DNA of 64,000 nucleotides from Rhizobiaceae bacterium (GTDB lineage: Bacteria; Pseudomonadota; Alphaproteobacteria; Rhizobiales; Rhizobiaceae). The notes under the pieces were generated by a model. It searched no databases, had not been told where the DNA came from, and saw only the letters and a list, made by a program, of their open reading frames with translations. The translations under genes and the position numbers were made by a program. The DNA lies in assembly GCA_023953905.1 (NCBI GenBank), contig JAMLJA010000005.1:62001-126000 (forward strand), read 5' to 3'. Positions 1 through 8,066 of this stretch are shown here, piece by piece. Numbering within the stretch: the first letter of the stretch is position 1; every line of letters begins with the position of its first letter.

Positions 1-2
1 AC

Positions 3-218
3 ATTCTGCATGACTGGCGCGGCTTCGACGAGGATTACACGCCAGAAAAGGCTTACGAGTATCTTTCCGACTGGGCCGGGCGCGATGTCACCAGCGCCGT
101 CCTCTATTGCGCGTCCGTCATCGGGCAGAGCGATGCGGAGTTCGTCGAGGACGCGGGAAAAAAGTCAGGGCAAGGCTCCGCTGGCGCCTCGAAGGCCAGC
201 AGCGCGCCGACTGGCTGA
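3..218 (+). CDS. Phage tail assembly chaperone, G-like (5'-truncated by window)
   Basis: This reading frame is open from the first bases and ends at TGA 216-218; its start lies before the window. It is rich in Asp, Glu and Tyr and ends in a Ser/Ala/Gly tail, as in the small G-type chaperones that coat the tape measure protein during siphophage tail assembly. The identification rests on position (upstream of a giant tape measure gene), on a downstream frame lying in -1, and on a classic slippery run at 155-164. There is no recognised catalytic motif. The frame itself is plain from the sequence; the chaperone role is inferred from gene order and the frameshift. Confidence 0.6.
   Translation: MLHDWRGFDEDYTPEKAYEYLSDWAGRDVTSAVLYCASVIGQSDAEFVEDAGKKSGQGSAGASKASSAPTG
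155..164 (+). promoter_or_regulatory. Candidate programmed -1 ribosomal frameshift site
   Basis: The run GGGAAAAAAG contains two overlapping canonical X XXY YYZ heptamers in the zero frame of the G-like gene: G GGA AAA at 155-161 and A AAA AAG at 158-164. Slipping back one base moves ribosomes into the frame that continues to 544, bypassing the stop at 216-218. In lambda, G/GT uses GGGAAAG in the same place in the operon. The sequence match is direct; actual slippage efficiency is unknown. Confidence 0.65.
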
Positions 219-544
219 CGCGGCTTGCGGAAGAACATCCCGGCGAGCTTCCGGAGACGGAGCTTGCCGAGATGCCGGAGGATGCCGAGCCGGAAGACTG
301 GCACGACGGCATCTGGCGCGCCTGGGACGTGCTGAGGTACGACCGGCCCTATCTCGCGATGGGCGGCGAAATGCCCGTCAGTTTCGCTTCCATCAGCGCC
401 TATGCCGATCGCTACGGCATTGCCGGGCAGGATTTTGACGAGTTCCTGATGCTGTTCCGGGCGATCGACGATGAATGGCTCGCCATCTGCGTCGAACGCG
501 AGAAAGAGCGGCAGGCGCGCGAAGATGCGAAGCGGAAGCGGTAG
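164..544 (+). CDS. T-extension of tail chaperone, made as a -1 frameshift fusion (GT-like)
   Basis: The frame after the slippery run encodes about 126 residues, with Trp/Asp/Glu-rich segments and a strongly basic end (REKERQAREDAKRKR). The only upstream start in this frame is a TTG at 107 that would encode a basic, phage-unlike leader (MRVRHRAERC) overlapping the G-like gene, so independent translation looks unlikely. By analogy with lambda gpGT, the T part would recruit the major tail protein to the chaperone-coated tape measure. The fused product would span the pre-window start of G through 544. The fusion is inferred from frame and slippery sequence, not demonstrated. Confidence 0.6.
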   Translation, partial: VRARLRWRLEGQQRADWLTRLAEEHPGELPETELAEMPEDAEPEDWHDGIWRAWDVLRYDRPYLAMGGEMPVSFASISAYADRYGIAGQDFDEFLMLFRAIDDEWLAICVEREKERQAREDAKRKR

Positions 545-547
545 CCG

Positions 548-958
548 TCACATATCCGCGGGATGCTTGCCCTTGGCCTTCGGCTTCGGCGGTTCCTTCT
601 GGAAGACGATGTTGCATCCCTTCCGGTTGGATGTGTCTTCAATCGCCTGCATCTCGCCCTTCAGTCTCGCAACTTCTGCCGCCTGTGCCCCGTCGCCCTG
701 CGTAAACAGAAGTGCGGGCCAGAAGAGAACAAGGCCAACCGCCATCGCGGCCGTATCTTGCCCTGCCTTCTTGTTCTGAAGTCCTGCGGCGGTCTGCGCG
801 CGCGACGACACACTGGTTGCTTCGAGCGCCAGCTGCTCGCAGGTCAGGTTCTGGTAAAGCACAGGAGAGACATACGATGCTGAAATATCGCTTGCTCTCG
901 AAGCGCAGCCTGCCAGCACAACGGCAAGCGCTGCCGCTGCAATATAATTCAATTTCAT
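548..958 (-). CDS. Small prophage lipoprotein (reverse-strand cargo gene)
   Basis: A 136-residue protein with a type II signal peptide: Met-Lys-Leu, a hydrophobic stretch, then lipobox LAGC with Cys18. The mature part is Ala/Gln-rich, has one hydrophobic patch (GLVLFWPALLF, around residue 75), two further Cys and a Lys/Pro-rich end. A strong Shine-Dalgarno GGAGGGG lies just before the ATG. I recognise it as a small lipoprotein type recurrent in Rhizobiales prophages, with no established function. It sits antisense between the tail chaperone and the tape measure gene, which are normally adjacent, so it is probably a moron with its own promoter. Superinfection exclusion or envelope modification is possible but unproven. 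Confidence 0.75.
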   Translation of the reverse strand: MKLNYIAAAALAVVLAGCASRASDISASYVSPVLYQNLTCEQLALEATSVSSRAQTAAGLQNKKAGQDTAAMAVGLVLFWPALLFTQGDGAQAAEVARLKGEMQAIEDTSNRKGCNIVFQKEPPKPKAKGKHPADM

Positions 959-1054
959 GATTTCCCCTCCGTCCCGGCCGATATCAAACCATTCGACCAG
1001 GCATATGTCCAGCGATCTACTTTGCCGGACTGCAGGTAATCGAGCAAAGCCTCA

Positions 1055-4000
1055 ATGACCGTTTCGCTCCGACAGCTGCGCATCAGCGCTGACATGGACT
1101 CGACCGGCTTCCAGGCCGGGGCGCGGGCGCTTGAGCAGTCGAGCGCGCGGGCGGGCACTGCCGTGAACAGTCTGGGCAATAGCGTCCAGCAAACCGACAC
1201 GAAAGTCAGCCAGGCCGGCAATGCCGTGCACCAGCTTTCGATGCGCTATGTCGAGGGCTATTCCGCCCAGGTCAAGTATGAGCAAGGGCTGCGGCGTATC
1301 AACACCGCGCTGGAGACCGGACAGATAACGGCGGCTCGCGCCGAACAGCTGGTCGCAGGCATGACGCAGAAACTTGCCTTCGCCGGTAATGCGGCGGAAC
1401 TGGCAGCGCAGGGCCACATGCAGCTCGCGAGCGTCGTCAGCAACGTCAACAGCAGTCTCAATGTCGAGACGGGCCAGATCGACCTGAATACGGCCGCTCT
1501 GGTTCGCAATAGCGCTGCCGCTAAAGCGGCGCACGCGGCAAACGACAATGCCGGGCGGTTCCGCCGCCAGAACCTGACTTATCAGCTGTTCGATGTCGGG
1601 CAGATGGCCGTGATGGGCCAGAATCCGATGATGACCCTTGTCCAACAGGGGCCGCAGATCGCGCAGATCTATGCCGGACAGGGCGGGGTGAATGCCGCCT
1701 TCAAGGATCTGGGCACGATCCTTGGAACGGTCGCGACACGTCTCGGTCCGATCGCCGCTCTAGTGGGTGTCGCGGCGGCCGGTGTCGGCATGCTGCGCTC
1801 GGAAATCGAGGACTCGACGGGCGTTGCCGTCAGCTTCATGGACGTGCTCAAGGCCATGGTGCAGGTGCCTGCGCAGGCCATCTATGAGTATCTGGAGCCC
1901 GCCATAGCGGCAATCTCACCATGGTTCGACGCCGCGTGGGATATGGTGATCGACGGCTTCAAGCTCGTCCTCAATGCCTTCATCAAACAAAATGCGATCA
2001 TCGCGGCCACATTCGAGATGGTCACGAGCGCCATCGGGCCGTTGTTTCTTTCGGCTGGCGAGGCCGCCGCCAACGGCTTCATTTCCGGTATCAACTGGAT
2101 GGTCGAAAAGGCGCTTTCCGGGTTCAACCAGATCATCGATGCCGCCAACAGCCTTGTCGCCTTCTTCGGTGGCGACAAGGTCAAGGAAATGTTCGGCTGG
2201 GACCTGGAGATCGGCAAGGTCGCGACCGACGCGCTCAAACTTCCCACGCTCGACATGGGCGGCAAGGCGGCGATCAAGGAAGTCCGGGAAGAGTGGGAAC
2301 GCTATCGCCAGACGGTCAAGGAGATCGTTGGCGAGGACTATGCCGCCAAGATTTTCGATGCGATCGCCGGGCAGGCGGCCGAGAATGCCAAGACGCGCAT
2401 CGCCAACACAAAGGAGGAACTGAAGAAGGCGGCCGATGCCGCTGCCGAGCTGAAGCGCCAGTTCGACGCTTTTTCCGGCCGTGCCGATAATCTGCTGGAA
2501 CAGTATTTTCCGGGCGAGGCGGCCCGCCGCGAGGCGCACGAGCTGATCGACCTGCTCGACAAGTTCGGCGACAAGCTCGACAGCTTGCAGCGCCAAGCGG
2601 TGGAAACCCGTATCGACGAATTGTTCGTCGCCGCGTCTCTTGGGCTGCGCGATCTCGGCAATGAAACCGACAAGACCCGCGACAAGTTCGGCAAGCTGAA
2701 GGACAAGGGCACGGAAACCGGGCGGGCTCTAAAAGAGGGCTTTGCCGGGTTCCTCGAGGACCTGTTCACCGGCCGCGATCTGCTGGATTCGATCCTGAGC
2801 CTTGGCTCGCGCCTTGCTTCAATGAACTTCGACGCCGTGGCCGAAGGGTTTGGCAATTTCTTCGGCGGCAAAGGCTTCAAACTCGATGCTTCCGCCGCCA
2901 AAGCCAACGCCCAGGTGATGGGCAAGGAAATCGGCGTGGCGATCGCGCCGGTTCTGAAGCAAACCGCAAACGATAATTATGCGAATATCGGATTGGCTGG
3001 CAGCGTCGGCGCTTACACCAATGCCATCAATGTCGGCAAATCCGCCGGCGCGGCAATCGCCCCGGCCATCCAGGAGCCGCTCGACCGGCAGGTCGATGTC
3101 ATTGCGGGCGCGATCAAGAAAATCGAGAGCGGCAACAATTACGACGCGGTCGGCCAGCAGACCAAATACGGCAAGCCGCTGGGCGCCTATCAGATCCTCG
3201 AAAGCAATCTGCCGCAATGGTCGCAACAGGCGCTGGGTCGCGTCGTGTCGGCGTCCGAGTTCCTTGGCGATCGTCTGGTGCAGGACCAGATTGCCTACAA
3301 CCAGCTGTCGAAGCTGCTGACCAAGTACAACGGGTCATTCGAAGACGTCGCATCGGTCTGGAACTCCGGCCGCCCTGTCTCCCAGTCCGGCCGCATTGTC
3401 GACCCCTACAATGGCCAGAGCGTCAACACCTATGTCAGCAAGGTCATGCAGGCCGTCGAGACCGGCTCTGCTTCGGGTGCGAAAGTCGGTACTGCAAAAG
3501 GAGCCGCGGAAGGTACGTTCGACGCATGGGCGGGCCTGCGTCAAGCAAGTTCAAAATCGGGGGCGCAGGCATCTGGCGGCGGCATACAGATGGCGGGCGG
3601 TCTGCTGTCGGCAGGCCTTGGCGGCTTCTCGACGGGTTATCAGGCAGCCAATCCGCTTATGGGGGCGCTTGGCGGTGGCATGCAGGGCCTCGGCGCCGGG
3701 ATGCAGCTGGCGAGCCTGTTCCCGGCAATGGCGGCAAGCCTGCCCGTCATCGGCGTTGCGGTCGGTGCCGTGGCCGGTCTGTTGGGCGGCATTCTCGGCG
3801 CGCGCAACAAGGTCAAGCAGGCCCGGCGCGAACTCGAAAAGCAGATGAACGCCATCAACGACCTGCTGGACATCGGGTTCGGCAAGGGCATGGGGCAGTT
3901 CCAGAAGCGGCTGTCGGAATATCTGGCCGAGGTCGACAAGGCCGTGCCGCTGGCATGGAAGGCCAAGGACTGGGATCTGGTCGACAAGCTGCACCAGTCG

Positions 4001-5911
4001 TGGAACGCGATGTTCCTGCGCCTGCGCACCGACTTCTACGACATGTTCGACGAGACCATGCAGGCCTATTCGTCCGGCTACGGGCTCGAATCGCCGGTGA
4101 TGAAAGGCGCGAAGGCGCTGTCGGACCTGCGCGAGGAACTGCGCAACATGGTCGCCGATGTCCGCTATTTCGGCGAGGAAACCATCGTCAAGACAGGCGG
4201 CGAGACGGGCGCGAACTATCAGGAATACAAGGCCTGGATGGAAGCGACGGTCGCGGAGGCCGAAGACGCCGCCAAGAAGATGATTTTGGCCTTCATCGGC
4301 GGGCGTCAGGAATTCACCGAATACGAATCCGCCGTCATGTCGGTCAAGGGCGCGCTCGATGTCGCGCAGACCGCGCTCGAGGAACTCGGCATGTCGGCCG
4401 AGGCCGCCGCGCAGGCGCTCGACAAGCAGCTAAACGCGGCACTGGCCCGGCTGCAATCCACCTTCATCGACGACATCTCGCGTTCGCTCTACGAGCTGGC
4501 GGACATGGACTATATGTCGGACCTGCTCGACGCGCAGGACCGCTACAACACCCGCCTGCGCGATGCCACGGCGCTCGGTCTGTCCGCCGATCTCGCCAAT
4601 CGCGAGCTGGCGCTATCGCTGCGCAACATCGTGCGCGAGGCCGAACTGACGGACGATCAGATCCGCCAGCTTGCCGCCGCGCTGCCGGAACTGTCCGCCG
4701 GTCTGATGGGGCTGCTGGGCATGAGCGAGGGCGGCGACACCGCGCAGGCGCTTTCGGATGCGCAGGCCAAGGTGGAAGACGCCAAGGCGGCGTTGCGCTC
4801 GGCCTATGAGAAGGAACGCAGCGAGCTTGAAGCGACGATCTCGCGGCTGAAAAGCTTTACCGAAGGCATCACGGATCTGCGCGCCAATCTGCGGCTCGAC
4901 AAGGAACTGTCTCCGCTCGGTGCCTATGAGCGGCTTCTGGAAGCGCAGAAACAGTTCGAAGAGGTCTCGGCCAAGGCTATGGGGACCGGGGCCGACGCGG
5001 AAGCCGCACAGAACAGGCTCGATGATGTCAGCCGGGCGTATCTGGAGGAAGCCCGTGCCTATTACGGCTCCAACGAGATGTATTACGGCATCTGGGAGAA
5101 CGTCGATTCGACGCTCGAACAGGTGTGGGCGGCGGCGGACGGGCAACTGTCCAACGCGGAAAAGCAGCTTTCGTCTCTGGAAAAGCAGGTCGGAAAGCTG
5201 ATCGATTTGGACGATGGCGTGAAGAGCGTCAACGAGGCGATCAAGGATCTGCACGCCGCGCAGGCCGAGGAAGCGTCCGCGCAGGCCGCCGACGACGCCT
5301 ACAAGAACTCGATCTTTGCCGAGATGCTGGAAGTGCTGAAGATGCAGCTTGCCGCACAGCAGGCCGCCGATCTGGCGCAGCAGCAGGCGGCGGCGGCTTC
5401 GACGGCAAACTATTCGTCCAGCGATCCGGTGGCGAACGCCTATCGATCGATCCTCGGGCGCGAGCCCGACGCGGCGGGCTATGCGTTTTTCAGCGGCAAC
5501 CTCAATGCCGGCATCACGACACTACCGGAAATCGAGGCAGCGCTGCGCAAGGAAGCCGGCATGGCAACCGGCGGATGGGTGACCGGCGGGACGCCCGGCG
5601 TGGACAGCGTGATGCGCATGCTGATGCCCGGCGAATATGTGATGCCGACCGCGCAGGCGCAGCGCTTCGGCCCGCAGCTCGACGCCATGCGCGGCGGCTG
5701 GTTCGGCGCGGCAAACGACAATTCGGCGCTGATCGCCACCATGCAGTCGGCCATGCGGGCGCTGCAACAGGAGGTCGAGGCCCTGCGCGCGACGGTCGCG
5801 CAAGGGTTCTCGCGCAGCGTGGAAAGCACCGACCGCACCGCCGGGGCCATGGAGCACGGCAACCGCCGCATGGCGATGGAAGCCCGCAGGAAGACAATTG
5901 GAACGAGATAG
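1055..5911 (+). CDS. Phage tail tape measure protein with embedded transglycosylase domain
   Basis: 1618 residues, by far the longest gene of the prophage, alternating coiled-coil and hydrophobic segments as expected for the protein that sets tail length and is ejected into the cell. Hydrophobic Gly-rich stretches lie near residues 225-250 and 840-920. Around residues 680-800 is a lysozyme/SLT-like module with a probable catalytic Glu691 in IESGNNYDAVG, then GAYQI and VWNSG motifs, suited to local peptidoglycan opening. A DUF4214-like segment (YRSILGREPDAAGYAFF, from about 1463) and the common tape-measure tail motif MPGEYVMP (about 1524) close it. An in-frame stop at 1037 fixes the ATG at 1055, although its ribosome site is weak. 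Confidence 0.92.
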   Translation: MTVSLRQLRISADMDSTGFQAGARALEQSSARAGTAVNSLGNSVQQTDTKVSQAGNAVHQLSMRYVEGYSAQVKYEQGLRRINTALETGQITAARAEQLVAGMTQKLAFAGNAAELAAQGHMQLASVVSNVNSSLNVETGQIDLNTAALVRNSAAAKAAHAANDNAGRFRRQNLTYQLFDVGQMAVMGQNPMMTLVQQGPQIAQIYAGQGGVNAAFKDLGTILGTVATRLGPIAALVGVAAAGVGMLRSEIEDSTGVAVSFMDVLKAMVQVPAQAIYEYLEPAIAAISPWFDAAWDMVIDGFKLVLNAFIKQNAIIAATFEMVTSAIGPLFLSAGEAAANGFISGINWMVEKALSGFNQIIDAANSLVAFFGGDKVKEMFGWDLEIGKVATDALKLPTLDMGGKAAIKEVREEWERYRQTVKEIVGEDYAAKIFDAIAGQAAENAKTRIANTKEELKKAADAAAELKRQFDAFSGRADNLLEQYFPGEAARREAHELIDLLDKFGDKLDSLQRQAVETRIDELFVAASLGLRDLGNETDKTRDKFGKLKDKGTETGRALKEGFAGFLEDLFTGRDLLDSILSLGSRLASMNFDAVAEGFGNFFGGKGFKLDASAAKANAQVMGKEIGVAIAPVLKQTANDNYANIGLAGSVGAYTNAINVGKSAGAAIAPAIQEPLDRQVDVIAGAIKKIESGNNYDAVGQQTKYGKPLGAYQILESNLPQWSQQALGRVVSASEFLGDRLVQDQIAYNQLSKLLTKYNGSFEDVASVWNSGRPVSQSGRIVDPYNGQSVNTYVSKVMQAVETGSASGAKVGTAKGAAEGTFDAWAGLRQASSKSGAQASGGGIQMAGGLLSAGLGGFSTGYQAANPLMGALGGGMQGLGAGMQLASLFPAMAASLPVIGVAVGAVAGLLGGILGARNKVKQARRELEKQMNAINDLLDIGFGKGMGQFQKRLSEYLAEVDKAVPLAWKAKDWDLVDKLHQSWNAMFLRLRTDFYDMFDETMQAYSSGYGLESPVMKGAKALSDLREELRNMVADVRYFGEETIVKTGGETGANYQEYKAWMEATVAEAEDAAKKMILAFIGGRQEFTEYESAVMSVKGALDVAQTALEELGMSAEAAAQALDKQLNAALARLQSTFIDDISRSLYELADMDYMSDLLDAQDRYNTRLRDATALGLSADLANRELALSLRNIVREAELTDDQIRQLAAALPELSAGLMGLLGMSEGGDTAQALSDAQAKVEDAKAALRSAYEKERSELEATISRLKSFTEGITDLRANLRLDKELSPLGAYERLLEAQKQFEEVSAKAMGTGADAEAAQNRLDDVSRAYLEEARAYYGSNEMYYGIWENVDSTLEQVWAAADGQLSNAEKQLSSLEKQVGKLIDLDDGVKSVNEAIKDLHAAQAEEASAQAADDAYKNSIFAEMLEVLKMQLAAQQAADLAQQQAAAASTANYSSSDPVANAYRSILGREPDAAGYAFFSGNLNAGITTLPEIEAALRKEAGMATGGWVTGGTPGVDSVMRMLMPGEYVMPTAQAQRFGPQLDAMRGGWFGAANDNSALIATMQSAMRALQQEVEALRATVAQGFSRSVESTDRTAGAMEHGNRRMAMEARRKTIGTR

Positions 5912-5934
5912 GTCAGTAAGAGAGGATACCCCTA

Positions 5935-6140
5935 TGGACTTGACCGCCGGGCCCGCTCCCGTTGTCTTTGGCGCTCTGGCTCCTCTCAGTGACGAGCAGA
6001 GGAGGGAGATTGCTCACCCGCGACATTCAGAAGGTTACCGCTTTTCAATAAGTCGGTCAGCAACCATTCAAGATATGCCGCAAGATGCGGCGGCATCTGG
6101 AAGCCCTGATACAGATTTGGCCCGATTGAAAACGCCATGA
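5935..6140 (+). CDS. Possible small ORF after tape measure, perhaps truncated
   Basis: An ATG with a good site (GAGAGG, seven bases upstream) begins a 68-residue frame starting MDLTAGPAPVVFGALAPL. Only the first 17 or so codons lie outside the antisense gene at 5986-6462, and the remainder looks like non-coding shadow. One reading is that it is the 5' remnant of a phage gene cut when the reverse-strand cargo gene was inserted. It may also be no gene at all. Confidence 0.25.
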
Positions 6141-6462
6141 CAAGCGTGGTCGGAAAGGCGTGCGCTCGATAGACTTCAGCTGTGTGAGACTTGGCATCCC
6201 AATCTTCATCAACCAGCGCGGGTGCATCATTGGAGCCCTTTGTATCCCAACGGTGCACTCGGACTGCGTGCTGCGTCGCCTTAACGAAATGCTGAATCAT
6301 CTGCGTATGCAGAAAATGTGTTGAGGTTGTTTGGTCTTCATACTTCAGCTTCAGCACAACTCCGAATTTACCGGTGTCGACCCCCATAAAGAAGCCGACG
6401 ACCTGCCTGTTAGAAGTAAATCGAGCAAGTTCTTCGATCGGAATATCTTTGAGTGATGTCAT
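5986..6462 (-). CDS. Hypothetical protein, reverse-strand cargo gene in tail operon
   Basis: 158 residues starting MTSLKDIPIEELARF; the ATG at 6462 is chosen because GGAGGGG lies just upstream, rather than the longer frame reaching 6525, which would overlap the next tail gene. The protein has no signal peptide or clear membrane span; it is mixed alpha/beta in character, with several His and Trp residues and a segment with proline-containing hydrophobic turns (IGPNLYQGFQMPPHLAAYLEWLL). I do not recognise the family. Its orientation against the tail operon and its own promoter region suggest a moron expressed in the lysogen. Its ribosome site is also within a hairpin (6469-6487). Confidence 0.6.
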   Translation of the reverse strand: MTSLKDIPIEELARFTSNRQVVGFFMGVDTGKFGVVLKLKYEDQTTSTHFLHTQMIQHFVKATQHAVRVHRWDTKGSNDAPALVDEDWDAKSHTAEVYRAHAFPTTLVMAFSIGPNLYQGFQMPPHLAAYLEWLLTDLLKSGNLLNVAGEQSPSSARH

Positions 6463-6468
6463 TTTCCC

Positions 6469-6487
6469 CTCCCGTTTCTGACGGGAG
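6469..6487 (-). promoter_or_regulatory. Hairpin overlapping the ribosome site of the 5986-6462 gene
   Basis: A perfect 7-bp stem CTCCCGT/ACGGGAG with a 5-base loop. On the minus-strand transcript the 3' arm contains part of the GGAGGGG Shine-Dalgarno, so folding could occlude it. It could instead simply act as a weak terminator for rightward transcription. This is structural inference from sequence only. Confidence 0.35.
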
Positions 6488-6514
6488 CGTACCTTTTCAA
6501 CCGAAAGAGTCCAT

Positions 6515-8065
6515 ATGGCCGACATGCCCGTCTATCTGGTCGAGATCGACCTGTTGGACCCGGACGGCGATCCGTTGACCGTCTGCCTGGCGACGCTCGG
6601 CTACAACACGAAGCCGGGGGATACGCCGCCAAACAGGCACTATGCCGAGCGGATCGCCGATCCGGGCAGCTTCTCGCAGTTCCTCTATGGCGCGGGCGGA
6701 ACGATCGGGCAGTCGGAGCCGGGTTATGGCGAGATCGTCATCTCCAATGCGGATGGGCAGATGGGCTGGCTGCTCGACTGCGCCATGGATGGCAGGCCAT
6801 TGCGGATCAAACGACTGGCATCGCAGCGCGCCGCATTTTCGAGCGCGGTGACCGTGCTTGCGGGCAAGGCGGAAGCGCCGCAATCGGCCGACATGTGGCG
6901 TTCGATCTCGATCGGCATCTACAACCGCATGCTCGATCTCGACGCGCCGCTCCAGAGCGAACGCTATGCCGGCACGACGGTCACGGCGGATGGCAGCTAT
7001 GAAGGCAATGAGGATCTGAAAGAGACCGTCAAGCCGCTCGTGTTCGGGCGCGTGCGCAATATCGAGCCGCCGCTCGTCAACGCGCATCAATGGCTCTACC
7101 AGGTGAGCGCTTCGGCCGTGTCATCCATCGTCGCCTATGACGGGGGAAGCCCCAGAAATCCGGCTGGCGACTTTCCGAGCGTCGCTGCCGCCCTGTCTGC
7201 ATCCGCACTGTATGGGCGCGTGGCGACCTGCAACGCACAGGGCATCGCCCGGTTTGTCGGAAATGCCGGTGCGCAACCGCGCTACAGTTTCACGACGGAC
7301 GTGACGGAAGGGGGCACGCTCGCCGCCCGCTATCCCGGTGCGATCGCGCGGCGGATGCTGGCAAAGGCCGCCGTCGACAGCGGCGACATCGATACCGCTG
7401 CATTCGACGCGCTCGACACGGCTGCGCCATGGGAGGCCGGAATCCATATCGACAGCGACGAAAAGCGGCTGTCGGCGATTTCGCGTTTGCTGGCCTCGGC
7501 GGGTGCTTACCTGATCCCGACCGCGCTCGGCGTCTTCACCACGGGCTTGCTCGCCTTCGGCACGCGTGTCGCAACCTACGATATCGACGATCCAGAAAAG
7601 GCGAATGCGGCGGGCATCACGCTCAATCCCGACAGCGCCAATGGCGTCCCGCCCTGGCGGATCGTGGTGCAGTACCAGCCGGTCTATCGCGTGCTCGACA
7701 AGAGCAATGTCGCCGGCTGCGTGGATGCGGAGACCAAAGCGTTTCTGGCGACGGAATGGCGCGAGGTGGCCGACGAAGACACGGCGCTGCGCGCGCTGCA
7801 TCCGCGCTCGGAGGAACTGGTATTCCAGACGCTGCTCGACAAGACGGCGGATGCGCAGGCCTACCTTGCCTATCTGCGGGCACTCTACGGGGTTGACCGT
7901 GTTCTGACGAGCATCCGGGTTCCCTATGACGAGGCGGCGGCGATCGGCTCTACCGTAACGCTGCAGATCCCCCGGCAGTTCTTTGCGACGGGGCGCGACA
8001 TGATCGTCATCAGCCGGGAAGACGATTTCGGCGACGACATGGTGACGATGGGGCTGTGGGGCTGA
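6515..8065 (+). CDS. Phage tail tip / baseplate hub-like protein
   Basis: 516 residues directly after the tape measure region and one base before the next gene, with which it forms a tightly packed pair. No signal peptide or membrane span. Sequence such as YGEIVISNADGQMGWLLDCAMDGRPLRI, and a C-terminal part with strand-rich receptor-like segments (VTLQIPRQFFATGRDMIVISRED), fits the large distal tail proteins that follow tape measure genes in siphophages of alphaproteobacteria. The role as hub or tip component is inferred from position and general character; no enzymatic motif was seen. Confidence 0.7.
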   Translation: MADMPVYLVEIDLLDPDGDPLTVCLATLGYNTKPGDTPPNRHYAERIADPGSFSQFLYGAGGTIGQSEPGYGEIVISNADGQMGWLLDCAMDGRPLRIKRLASQRAAFSSAVTVLAGKAEAPQSADMWRSISIGIYNRMLDLDAPLQSERYAGTTVTADGSYEGNEDLKETVKPLVFGRVRNIEPPLVNAHQWLYQVSASAVSSIVAYDGGSPRNPAGDFPSVAAALSASALYGRVATCNAQGIARFVGNAGAQPRYSFTTDVTEGGTLAARYPGAIARRMLAKAAVDSGDIDTAAFDALDTAAPWEAGIHIDSDEKRLSAISRLLASAGAYLIPTALGVFTTGLLAFGTRVATYDIDDPEKANAAGITLNPDSANGVPPWRIVVQYQPVYRVLDKSNVAGCVDAETKAFLATEWREVADEDTALRALHPRSEELVFQTLLDKTADAQAYLAYLRALYGVDRVLTSIRVPYDEAAAIGSTVTLQIPRQFFATGRDMIVISREDDFGDDMVTMGLWG

Positions 8066-8066
8066 G

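Noticed and set aside
3217-4809. 530-residue plus-strand frame inside the tape measure gene
   Set aside because: Arg/Gly/Pro-rich shadow frame within a clearly coding gene in another frame; no motif or ribosome site.
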